Positions 1-7,001 of a DNA stretch of 7,148 nucleotides are shown here, in pieces (the stretch's first letter is position 1; every line of letters begins with the position of its first letter). Position numbers and translations under genes: made by a program. The notes beneath the pieces were generated by a model. The model had not been told where the DNA came from. It made no database searches and saw nothing but the letters and a program-made list of their open reading frames with translations. The stretch is from Peptococcaceae bacterium (lineage in GTDB: Bacteria; Bacillota; Desulfitobacteriia; Desulfitobacteriales; Syntrophobotulaceae). The stretch is from positions 1 to 7,148 of the forward strand of contig JAAYII010000057.1 of assembly GCA_012523535.1 (NCBI GenBank), written 5' to 3'.

Positions 1-34
1 GATGAAAACAGTAGTTTTTAAGAGTAGAGTGTAA
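1..34 (+). other. Possible 3' end of an upstream gene
   Basis: Two + strand frames are open from the left edge. Frame 1 reads DENSSF and stops with TAA at 19-21; frame 2 reads MKTVVFKSRV and stops with TAA at 32-34. Either could be the tail of an upstream gene, because a hairpin terminator begins at 43. The stretch is too short to identify a product or to choose the frame. That it is coding at all is inferred only from the terminator that follows. Confidence 0.25.
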
Positions 35-42
35 TTCTTTAA

Positions 43-71
43 AAAAGCTGCTTGATAGACAAGCAGCTTTT
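43..71 (+). terminator. Intrinsic terminator of the upstream gene
   Basis: A perfect 12-bp stem pairs 43-54 with 60-71 around a five-base loop (ATAGA). The stem core is AGCTGCTTG/CAAGCAGCT. The + strand side ends in only four T before AAAT. The minus-strand reading would end in six T (from A41-A46), so the hairpin could work in both directions. Since gltB points right and no minus-strand gene reads into it, the likely role is to end the unseen gene on the left and insulate gltB. Confidence 0.7.
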
Positions 72-98
72 AAATATTGTATACATAAGCTAAAACGG

Positions 99-139
99 TT
101 GCAATGACAATTCATAAATGATAATCTAAAGTAGATAAT
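99..139 (+). promoter_or_regulatory. Candidate gltBD promoter region
   Basis: Two overlapping sigma-A-like arrangements are visible. One is TTCATA (111-116), a 17-base spacer and GATAAT (134-139; five of six matches to TATAAT), which would start transcription near 146. The other is TTGCAA (99-104) with GATAAT (120-125), but its spacer is only 15 bases. Both lie downstream of the upstream terminator and place the long hairpin at 163-229 inside the gltB leader. The choice between them, and whether either is real, cannot be settled from sequence. No convincing promoter is seen between the long hairpin and gltB. Confidence 0.35.
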
Positions 140-156
140 TTTAGTAAAGAATATAG

Positions 157-174
157 TGGAGCAAAGGCGCTCTA
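157..174 (+). promoter_or_regulatory. Candidate antiterminator hairpin with six-base loop
   Basis: Bases 157-162 (TGGAGC) pair with 169-174 (GCTCTA), including one G-U pair, around the loop AAAGGC (163-168). The loop and 3' arm are made from the 5' arm of the terminator at 163-227, so the two structures exclude each other. A six-base loop with A at position 1 and G at position 4 is the known recognition pattern of ANTAR-domain antiterminators such as EutV and NasR. Those targets normally have two such hairpins in tandem, and a clean first copy is not seen. The function is therefore an inference. Confidence 0.35.
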
Positions 175-229
175 AAAAGACCTGTACCTACTGTAGGTAG
201 GAGTACAAGTCGTTTTAGAGCGCCTTTTT
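163..229 (+). terminator. Long terminator-like hairpin in the gltB leader
   Basis: A perfect 15-bp stem pairs 163-177 with 213-227. After a mismatch it continues with 179-181/209-211 and, past a second mismatch, 183-187/203-207. The top holds CCTA/TAGG self-complementary sequence. The 3' arm runs into five T at 225-229, as in a Rho-independent terminator. It lies after the likely promoter and 87 bases before the gltB start, while the upstream gene already has its own terminator at 43-71. This suggests attenuation of gltBD rather than ordinary gene end. If instead the gltB promoter lay downstream, it would be a second insulating terminator. Confidence 0.7.
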
Positions 230-302
230 AATTATCCTTATTTAAGTTTTATTCTTATTTCAGTTACGAGGGCGAAAAGCAGTATTTTCGCAAAGTAAAG
301 TT

Positions 303-312
303 AGAGGGTGAT
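303..312 (+). promoter_or_regulatory. gltB ribosome binding site
   Basis: AGAGGGTGAT matches the 3' end of 16S rRNA through GGTGAT (307-312). It overlaps the in-frame GTG at 308 and ATG at 311, which are thus too close to serve as starts. The ATG at 317 has normal spacing and is preferred. Confidence 0.75.
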
Positions 313-316
313 GAAA

Positions 317-3300
317 ATGCTAAAAACTGGACTACCGAACAAACAGGGATTGTATGATCCGGCTTTTGAACATGACGCCTGTGGCATAGGATTTGTGGTC
401 AGTATCAAAGGGGAAAAATCCCATGAGATAATCGATGAAGCTTTAACCGTTTTGGAAAACTTAACCCATAGAGGAGCCAAGGGAGCGGATGAGAATACCG
501 GTGACGGAGCGGGCATCCTGGTGCAGATTCCCCATGAATTCTTTAAACGGGAATGCGCGGTGCTGGGCTTTGAACTGCCGGAACAGGGCAGCTATGGCGT
601 GGGCATGATTTTTGCCCATCGTTATGAAGATTTTCGCAAAGTCCAAATGCAAACCTTTGAAAAAATCGTGGAAGAAGAAGGGCAAAGGATTTTGGGCTGG
701 CGGGAAGTGCCCATTGACAAGAGCACCATTGGGGAAAGCGCCAAAGCCGTAATGCCCCGCTTTATTCAAGTGTTTATTGAAAAGAACCCCGAAATCAAAG
801 ATATCATGGATTTTGAAAGGAAGCTCTATGTAATTCGCAAGCGGGCCGAAAAAACCATTATCCCCATGTGCCGGGATAAAGGCGGTGCCTTCTATGTGGC
901 CAGCCTTTCCGCCAAAACCATAGTTTATAAAGGTATGCTGACCGCCGAACAATTGAGCAATTTCTATCTGGATTTAGCGGATTTGGATTTTGTCTCCGCT
1001 TTGGCCATGGTTCACTCCCGCTTCAGTACTAACACTTTCCCCAGCTGGGAAAGGGCCCACCCCAACCGTTATATCATCCATAACGGGGAAATCAACACCA
1101 TCCGCGGCAATGTGAACTGGATGCGGGCGCGGCAGAAGAGCCTTCAATCCGAACTCTTCGACGATATCAGCAAGCTTTTCCCCATCATTGACGAATCCGG
1201 CAGCGACTCCGCCATGTTCGATAACTGCCTGGAATTCCTGCATTTAACCGGCAGGTCCCTGCCCCATGCCATGATGATGATGATTCCCGAACCTTGGGAA
1301 AAGCATGAGTTCATGGAAAAAGAAAAAAGGGACTTCTATGAATTCCACAGCCTTTTGATGGAACCCTGGGACGGCCCGGCGGCCATAGCCTTTACGGACG
1401 GGGTGGTTATCGGGGCGGTACTGGACCGCAACGGACTGCGCCCCTCCCGCTACTATGTTACCAAAGACGATAAAGTTATCCTGGCTTCCGAAGTCGGTGT
1501 CATGGACATTAAACCCAATAAAATCAAGTATAAAGGCCGTCTGGAACCCGGGAAAATGCTGCTTATCGATACCCAGGCCCAGCGCATTATCTCCGACGAA
1601 GAGCTGAAGAAAAGCGTGGCCAGGGAGAATCCCTATGACCAGTGGATCGAAAAGCATATTGTCAAATTTGATGACCTTGCAGCCCGGGTGAAACAGCAAG
1701 AAATGGACAAAGTTATACAAGTAAGGTGGAAAGAAGAAAACACCGGCTTAAATGATAAAGAGGGTACTGTTGACCTTGTAAGCCGGCAGAAGGCTTTTGG
1801 CTACACCTTTGAGGATATAACCAAGACTATCACCCCCATGGCGGTGGAAGGAGCGGACCCGGTAGGATCTATGGGCATGGATGTTCCGCTGGCCGTGCTT
1901 TCTGAAAAGCCCCAGATGCTCTACCTCTATTTCAAGCAGCTCTTTGCCCAGGTCACCAACCCGCCCATTGACGGTATCCGGGAAGAGATTATTACTTCCT
2001 GCAATATGCTTCTTGGCAGTTCCGGCAATTTGCTCAAACCGGACCAAGGAAATGCGGCTTCCATATTCCTGGAGCACCCGATACTCACCAATGAGCAACT
2101 GCAGGTTATAAAAAATCTGAACAATGAGCAGTTTAAAGCCGTAACTCTGTCCCTGCTTTATCCCGTAGCCGGGGGAGCAAGGGCTATGGAACGGGCTTTG
2201 GATAACCTTTTCCGGGAAGCGGATAAAGCCATCAGCGAAGGAGCCAACATTTTAATCCTCTCCGACCGGGGAGTGGATAAGGAAAGAGCGGCTATTCCGG
2301 CACTATTGGCTTCCTCAGGCCTTCACCACCACCTGATCCGGCGGGAGATCCGCACCAATGTGGGCATAGTGCTGGAATCGGGAGAGCCTCGCGAGGTTCA
2401 TCATTTCTGCACTCTGGTGGGCTACGGGGTAACGGCCATCAATCCTTACCTGGCCTATGAAACCATTGAGGATTTGGCGGCCCGGAATATGTTAAGCGGC
2501 CTCAGCGCCCAGGAAGGCATTAAGAACTACATTAAAGCTTCCGTTAAGGGCATGCTTAAAGTCCTGACCAAAATGGGCATTTCCACCATGCACAGTTATC
2601 ATGGGGCCCAGATCTTTGAAGCGGTGGGCTTAAGCAGCGAATTGGTCGACAAGTATTTCACCATGACCCCCTCCCGCCTGGAAGGAATCGGGCTGGAAGA
2701 GATAGCCATGGAAAACCAGATGCGCCATGAAAGCGCCTTTGGAGACGGCCTTTACACGGATACTTTGGAAGTAGGCGGTTTCTTCCAATGCAAGGAAGAC
2801 GGGGAAAAGCATCTTTATAATCCGGAGACCATCTATTTGCTGCAGAAGGCTTGCCGGGAGGGAGACTATTCTCTCTTTAAAGAGTACTCCCGCAAGATCA
2901 ATGAGGAAGAAATCTTTACCTTAAGGCAGCTCTTGGATTTCAAATACAATCCGGGGGACACGATCCCCATTGAAGAAGTGGAGCCGGTGGAGTCCATCGT
3001 CAAACGCTTTAAGACCGGCGCCATGTCCTATGGCTCCTTAAGCAAAGAGGCCCATGAATGCCTGGCCGTGGCTATGAATCGCCTGGGAGGCAAAAGCAAC
3101 AGCGGGGAAGGCGGGGAAGATCCGGAACGCTTCAAACCCTTGCTTCAGGATGAAAAACATCCGGCCTATACTTTGCGCCAAGGGGACAGCAAGAACAGCG
3201 CCATCAAACAGGTGGCTTCGGGACGCTTTGGAGTCACCAGCGGCTATCTGGTCAGCGCCAAAGAGATTCAGATTAAGATGGCCCAGGGAGCAAAACCGGG

Positions 3301-4981
3301 TGAAGGCGGGCAGTTGCCGGGCAGGAAGGTTTATCCCTGGGTGGCCAAGACCCGTCATTCCACTCCCGGTGTGGAGCTGATTTCTCCTCCGCCCCATCAT
3401 GATATTTACTCCATCGAAGACCTGGCGGAATTGATTCATGACCTGAAAAACGCCAACCGGGAGGCGCGAATCAACGTCAAGCTGGTCTCGGAAGTGGGAG
3501 TCGGCACCATTGCCGCCGGCGTGGCCAAAGGCAAAGCCGATGTAATCCTGATCAGCGGCTATGACGGAGGAACGGGAGCCTCACCCCGCACCAGCATTCG
3601 CAATGCGGGTCTGCCCTGGGAGCTGGGGCTGTCAGAAACCCATCAGACCTTGGTGCTCAATAAATTAAGAGACCGGGTTGTCCTGGAAACGGACGGCAAA
3701 CTCCTTACAGGACGGGATGTGGTTATCGCCGCCATGCTGGGTGCCGAAGAATTCGGTTTTGCCACCACACCCTTAATCGCTTTGGGCTGTGTCATGATGC
3801 GGGTCTGCAATCTGGACACCTGCCCTGTGGGTATAGCCACCCAGAATAAGGAGCTGAGAAAGAACTTCAGCGGCAAGCCCGAATATGTAGAAAACTTTAT
3901 GCGCTTTGTGGCCCAGGAAATGCGGGAAATCATGGCCAAGTTAGGTTTTAGGACCATTAATGAAATGGTTGGCCGGACGGACCGCCTGAAGACCAAAGAA
4001 AATATTAAAAATTGGAAAGCCTCCAAACTCGATTTGTCCCCCATCCTTTACCAGCCCTATGCCGGTGCGGAGGTGGGACGGTATAACACCCAGCCTCAAA
4101 AACACATGCTGGAAGAGTCCTTGGATATAAAGAAACTCCTGCGCATTTGCCAACCCGCTTTGGAAAATCAAACGCCCATCCGGGCCAAATTAAAGATCAA
4201 CAATACGGACCGGGTGGTAGGAACCATTGTGGGCAGCGAAATAACCAAACGCTACGGCGAAGAGGGCTTGCCCGAGGATACCATTAAACTTTCCTTTGTG
4301 GGTTCAGCCGGCCAAAGCTTCGGGGCCTTTATTCCCAAAGGCCTCACCCTGGAACTGGAAGGGGATGCCAACGATTATCTGGGCAAAGGCCTTTCCGGGG
4401 GCAAGATTATAGTTTACCCGCCAAGAGAAGCGGACTTTGTACCGGAAGAAAACATCCTGATCGGCAATGTGGCTTTCTATGGGGCTACTTCAGGAGAAGC
4501 TTATATCAACGGCATTGCCGGGGAGCGCTTCTGCGTCCGCAACAGCGGTGTTAACGCGGTAGTGGAAGGCGTAGGAGATCACGGCTGTGAATATATGACC
4601 GGCGGTAGAGTGGTCATCCTGGGTAAAACGGGCCGCAACTTTGCCGCGGGTATGTCGGGCGGTATCGCTTATATCCTGGATTTTGAAGAAAAATACTGCA
4701 ACAAATCCATGGTCCTGTTGGAAAAAATACAGTCTCACGCCGAGCTGAATGAGGTCAAGGCAATGATTCAAAGACATGTGGAATATACCCAAAGCCCGCG
4801 AGGAAAGAAAGTCCTCGAGAATTGGGAAAGATACGCCCCGAGATTTACGAAGGTCATTCCCAAAGATTACAAACGGATGCTTGCCAATATCGAGAAGGCC
4901 AACCAAATCGGTTATACCGGAGAGGAAGCCCTGCTGGTGGCCTTTGAAGAAAACTTCAAGAGCTTGGTAGTGGCAAAATAG
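317..4981 (+). CDS. gltB: Glutamate synthase (GOGAT), large subunit
   Basis: Large subunit of NAD(P)H glutamate synthase (called gltA in Bacillus); 1554 residues from ATG 317, near or slightly above the usual bacterial length. It hydrolyses glutamine and transfers the ammonia to 2-oxoglutarate, forming glutamate in the cytoplasm. Order of domains: a 21-residue propeptide ending HDA, then Cys22 (CGIGF), the N-terminal nucleophile of the class II amidotransferase domain (to about 430, with HSRFSTN at 233-239, HNGEINT at 255-261 and DRNGLRP at 370-376); the central domain (about 490-790); the FMN-binding synthase domain (about 830-1200), with NSGEGGED at 928-935, PGEGGQLPG at 994-1002 and GYDGGTGASP at 1081-1090; Cys1158, Cys1164 and Cys1169 spaced C-x5-C-x4-C, the [3Fe-4S] ligands; and the C-terminal GXGXG beta-helix domain (about 1275-1470). 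All key motifs are intact. Starts at 308 and 311 are possible but overlap the ribosome binding site; 317 also puts the nucleophile at position 22, as in Bacillus. It is cotranscribed with gltD, whose product supplies the electrons. Confidence 0.97.
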   Translation: MLKTGLPNKQGLYDPAFEHDACGIGFVVSIKGEKSHEIIDEALTVLENLTHRGAKGADENTGDGAGILVQIPHEFFKRECAVLGFELPEQGSYGVGMIFAHRYEDFRKVQMQTFEKIVEEEGQRILGWREVPIDKSTIGESAKAVMPRFIQVFIEKNPEIKDIMDFERKLYVIRKRAEKTIIPMCRDKGGAFYVASLSAKTIVYKGMLTAEQLSNFYLDLADLDFVSALAMVHSRFSTNTFPSWERAHPNRYIIHNGEINTIRGNVNWMRARQKSLQSELFDDISKLFPIIDESGSDSAMFDNCLEFLHLTGRSLPHAMMMMIPEPWEKHEFMEKEKRDFYEFHSLLMEPWDGPAAIAFTDGVVIGAVLDRNGLRPSRYYVTKDDKVILASEVGVMDIKPNKIKYKGRLEPGKMLLIDTQAQRIISDEELKKSVARENPYDQWIEKHIVKFDDLAARVKQQEMDKVIQVRWKEENTGLNDKEGTVDLVSRQKAFGYTFEDITKTITPMAVEGADPVGSMGMDVPLAVLSEKPQMLYLYFKQLFAQVTNPPIDGIREEIITSCNMLLGSSGNLLKPDQGNAASIFLEHPILTNEQLQVIKNLNNEQFKAVTLSLLYPVAGGARAMERALDNLFREADKAISEGANILILSDRGVDKERAAIPALLASSGLHHHLIRREIRTNVGIVLESGEPREVHHFCTLVGYGVTAINPYLAYETIEDLAARNMLSGLSAQEGIKNYIKASVKGMLKVLTKMGISTMHSYHGAQIFEAVGLSSELVDKYFTMTPSRLEGIGLEEIAMENQMRHESAFGDGLYTDTLEVGGFFQCKEDGEKHLYNPETIYLLQKACREGDYSLFKEYSRKINEEEIFTLRQLLDFKYNPGDTIPIEEVEPVESIVKRFKTGAMSYGSLSKEAHECLAVAMNRLGGKSNSGEGGEDPERFKPLLQDEKHPAYTLRQGDSKNSAIKQVASGRFGVTSGYLVSAKEIQIKMAQGAKPGEGGQLPGRKVYPWVAKTRHSTPGVELISPPPHHDIYSIEDLAELIHDLKNANREARINVKLVSEVGVGTIAAGVAKGKADVILISGYDGGTGASPRTSIRNAGLPWELGLSETHQTLVLNKLRDRVVLETDGKLLTGRDVVIAAMLGAEEFGFATTPLIALGCVMMRVCNLDTCPVGIATQNKELRKNFSGKPEYVENFMRFVAQEMREIMAKLGFRTINEMVGRTDRLKTKENIKNWKASKLDLSPILYQPYAGAEVGRYNTQPQKHMLEESLDIKKLLRICQPALENQTPIRAKLKINNTDRVVGTIVGSEITKRYGEEGLPEDTIKLSFVGSAGQSFGAFIPKGLTLELEGDANDYLGKGLSGGKIIVYPPREADFVPEENILIGNVAFYGATSGEAYINGIAGERFCVRNSGVNAVVEGVGDHGCEYMTGGRVVILGKTGRNFAAGMSGGIAYILDFEEKYCNKSMVLLEKIQSHAELNEVKAMIQRHVEYTQSPRGKKVLENWERYAPRFTKVIPKDYKRMLANIEKANQIGYTGEEALLVAFEENFKSLVVAK

Positions 4982-4996
4982 ACAGGGGGGATCAAG

Positions 4997-6571
4997 ATGG
5001 GTAAAGCAACCGGATTTTTAGAATATAAACGCATTGAACCGAAAAAACGCGCTCCCCGGGAACGTTTGCAGGATTGGCTGGAAATGAGGCTTCCCCGTAT
5101 GCCGGAAGTGATTAAGACCCAGGGGGAACGCTGCATGAACTGTGGAGTCCCCTTCTGTCAAGGCGGAGTTTTGCTTAAAGGCATGGTCTCAGGTTGTCCT
5201 CTCCACAACCTGATTCCGGAGTGGAACGACCTGGTCTACAAAGGACAGTGGGAGGAAGCTTATAAGCGTTTAAGCCGGACCAATCCTTTCCCGGAGTTTA
5301 CCTCCCGGGTCTGCCCCGCCCCTTGCGAGGGTGCCTGCACGGAAGGGCATATCCTGGAGCCTGTAACCATTAACGCCATTGAATATGAAATCATCGAGAA
5401 AGCTTTTGCCGAAGGCTGGGTAAGCCCGAAAAAAGGAAAAGCCACCGGCAAAAAAGTGGCTGTAGTGGGCTCGGGCCCCTCAGGGCTGTCTGCCGCCTAT
5501 TATCTCAACGCGGTGGGCCATGAGGTTACGGTCTACGAACGAGCCGACCGGCCCGGGGGACTCCTGATGTACGGGATACCCAATATGAAACTGGACAAAA
5601 AAGTTGTCCGGCGGCGGATAAAACTTTTGCAGGAATCCGGTATCAAATTTGTCTTGAATACGGAAGTGGGAGTGGATATCCCAGTGGAAGAGCTTCTCAA
5701 AAAATACGACGCCATAGTCCTCTGTATCGGCGCCACCAAAGCCAGGGGCATCAATGTGGAAGGTAATAAGCTTAAAGGGGTTCACTTTGCGGTGGACTTC
5801 CTCAAAGCCAATACCAAGTGTCTTCTGGAAGGCAAATTGGAAGGTATGCTGAATGGCGGTCCGGCAGGCAAGGCGTTGAAAAGCAAAAAGTCGCCGGACA
5901 GTATGTCCGACAGTGTGACAGATAGTTTGGCAGAAACTGCTGAGAGTGGATTTATCAGCGCTAAGGATAAACACGTTATTATCATCGGCGGCGGAGACAC
6001 GGGAACGGACTGTGTGGGTACGGCCCTTCGCCATGGCTGCAAAAGCGTTCACCAGTTTGAAATCATGCCCAAACCGCCGGCTAAGCGCAACGAAGCCACC
6101 AATCCTTGGCCCGAATGGCCGGTAAAGCTAAAAGTTGACTACGGCCAGGAAGAAGCCATCTTCCTCTATGGCCAGGATCCCCGCCATTACTGCATCAATA
6201 CCAAAAAAATCGTGGGTAATGAAAAAGGCGAGGTCAAAGAGGTCCACACCGTAGAGATCAACTGGGTCAAAAACTCCCAGGGAAGAATGGTTCCCCAGGA
6301 AATACCCGGCACGGAAAAAGTGTGGAAAGCGGATTTGGTCCTCTTGGCCATGGGCTTCCTGGGTCCCGAGGACACCCTGCCCGGTCAGCTGGAACTGGAG
6401 CGGGATGCCCGCAGCAATATCAAAGCTGCAGACTTCCAGACCAATGTGGATAAAGTCTTTGCTGCCGGCGACGCCCGCCGGGGCCAAAGCCTTGTGGTCT
6501 GGGCCCTGCAAGAAGGCAAGATGGCAGCCAGGGAAGTGGATAAATACCTTATGGGGAAGAGTAGAATTTAA
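4997..6571 (+). CDS. gltD: Glutamate synthase (GOGAT), small subunit
   Basis: The 524-residue small subunit oxidises NAD(P)H on FAD and passes electrons to the [3Fe-4S]/FMN centres of GltB. The N-terminal iron-sulfur domain has Cys46, Cys49, Cys54 and Cys67 (C-x2-C-x4-C, then GCPLHN) and Cys106, Cys110 and Cys114 (C-x3-C-x3-C), the pattern that holds low-potential [4Fe-4S] clusters in this family and in dihydropyrimidine dehydrogenase. An FAD-binding Rossmann motif GSGPSG is at 158-163 and ends in the acidic strand VTVYE (177-181). A second nucleotide motif GGGDTGTD (331-338) should bind NAD(P)H. AAGDARRG (489-496) is the C-terminal FAD contact. The start ATG follows AGGGGGG (4984-4990) and lies 15 bases after the gltB stop, so the two genes are translated from one message. 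Oddity: residues about 283-316 form a Ser/Asp-rich insertion just before the second nucleotide motif, which explains a length above the 470-495 residues usual for GltD. GltD-like proteins also serve other enzymes, but the adjacent gltB makes this assignment secure. Confidence 0.96.
   Translation: MGKATGFLEYKRIEPKKRAPRERLQDWLEMRLPRMPEVIKTQGERCMNCGVPFCQGGVLLKGMVSGCPLHNLIPEWNDLVYKGQWEEAYKRLSRTNPFPEFTSRVCPAPCEGACTEGHILEPVTINAIEYEIIEKAFAEGWVSPKKGKATGKKVAVVGSGPSGLSAAYYLNAVGHEVTVYERADRPGGLLMYGIPNMKLDKKVVRRRIKLLQESGIKFVLNTEVGVDIPVEELLKKYDAIVLCIGATKARGINVEGNKLKGVHFAVDFLKANTKCLLEGKLEGMLNGGPAGKALKSKKSPDSMSDSVTDSLAETAESGFISAKDKHVIIIGGGDTGTDCVGTALRHGCKSVHQFEIMPKPPAKRNEATNPWPEWPVKLKVDYGQEEAIFLYGQDPRHYCINTKKIVGNEKGEVKEVHTVEINWVKNSQGRMVPQEIPGTEKVWKADLVLLAMGFLGPEDTLPGQLELERDARSNIKAADFQTNVDKVFAAGDARRGQSLVVWALQEGKMAAREVDKYLMGKSRI
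5843..5944 (+). other. Insertion within GltD (residues about 283-316)
   Basis: By recalled alignment, B. subtilis GltD passes within a few residues from the segment matching FLKANTKCLLEG to the one matching ISAKDKHVIIIGGG. Here about 30 extra residues lie between, low in complexity and rich in Lys, Ser, Asp and Gly, with SPDSMSDSVTDSL at 299-311. The reading frame is kept. The DNA holds a six-bp inverted repeat CGGACA/TGTCCG (5895-5900/5904-5909) and repeated GACAGT units. It is probably a surface loop. The boundaries are approximate because the alignment was made from memory. Confidence 0.55.
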
Positions 6572-6572
6572 T

Positions 6573-6580
6573 AAGGAGGT
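6573..6580 (+). promoter_or_regulatory. Orphan Shine-Dalgarno after gltD
   Basis: AAGGAGGT, a perfect anti-16S match, begins two bases after the gltD stop. No ATG or GTG lies 5-12 bases downstream. The only near start is TTG at 6580-6582, which overlaps the site and would give an 18-codon frame ending with TAG at 6634. It may be a relic of a lost third operon gene, or chance in a purine-rich stretch. Confidence 0.4.
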
Positions 6581-6609
6581 TGAGAAAGGAATTTCATAAC
6601 GGTCAATTG

Positions 6610-6656
6610 GAAGAAGAGGTTAGTATACTGGATTAGAAGAAGAGGTTAGTATACTG
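6610..6656 (+). repeat. Two 21-base direct repeats, 26-base period
   Basis: An identical 21-base unit, beginning GAAGAAGAGG and ending TAGTATACTG, occurs at 6610-6630 and 6636-6656 with five bases between. Each copy contains the 8-base palindrome AGTATACT (6622-6629 and 6648-6655). The pair sits between gltD and its terminator, so it would be in the 3' untranslated part of the message. It could be a short tandem duplication or a pair of protein-binding sites; nothing in the sequence decides. Confidence 0.85.
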
Positions 6657-6736
6657 AGAAACGGCTAGTGATTGAGGTTGGTAGTTAGATAATAGAAAAA
6701 AAAGACAGAGCGAGAATATTTGATGATTTATTAAGT

Positions 6737-6782
6737 GGACGTTCCGAGTAGGCGTATGGGCTGAAAGGGGCGTTCTTTTTTT
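6737..6782 (+). terminator. Probable gltBD operon terminator
   Basis: GGACGTTCC (6737-6745) pairs with GGGGCGTTC (6767-6775) over nine positions, three of them G-U, around a 21-base loop. Seven T follow directly (6776-6782). The long loop and wobble pairs make the stem weaker than usual, but the T-run and the position 166 bases after the gltD stop fit an intrinsic terminator. Confidence 0.6.
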
Positions 6783-7001
6783 GTTTGGTGGGTAGGAAGG
6801 AATTTTGATTAGAAGCAGGGGGAAGGATTGGTTTAAACGTAAAATTTAGCATATGGTGTAAAAATAGGAAAATAAAGGGAGGAAATTGGGATATAATGGA
6901 GAATAAAAAGTTAGAGATGTAGGGCTCAAAGGATCGAGAATAATAGAGATATAGACCCATACAAGTAATAAGGCTTGGCAGGAATACAAAGTCCTTTAGA
7001 T

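Noticed and set aside
72..160. TnrA/GlnR operator (TGTNA-N7-TNACA)
   Set aside because: No sequence in the promoter region matches both half-sites.
72..307. T-box leader or known nitrogen riboswitch before gltB
   Set aside because: The leader up to the terminator is too short for a T-box and shows no specifier loop or T-box consensus. No glutamine-riboswitch pattern was recognised.
461..4906. Long minus-strand open frames inside gltB
   Set aside because: They lie opposite a fully conserved glutamate synthase gene and show no recognisable protein motifs.
6892..6897. Perfect TATAAT as a promoter -10
   Set aside because: No -35-like hexamer is found 16-18 bases upstream, no extended -10 TG is present, and no gene follows.
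6896..6922. Tiny frame ATG...TAG (8 codons) after AAGGGAGG
   Set aside because: Spacing from the Shine-Dalgarno is about 13 bases and the peptide is too short to support as a gene.
6685..6960. Minus-strand open frame of 91 codons
   Set aside because: It is made of Phe, Leu, Ser and Pro codons created by pyrimidine-rich DNA, has no ribosome binding site, and covers the operon terminator.
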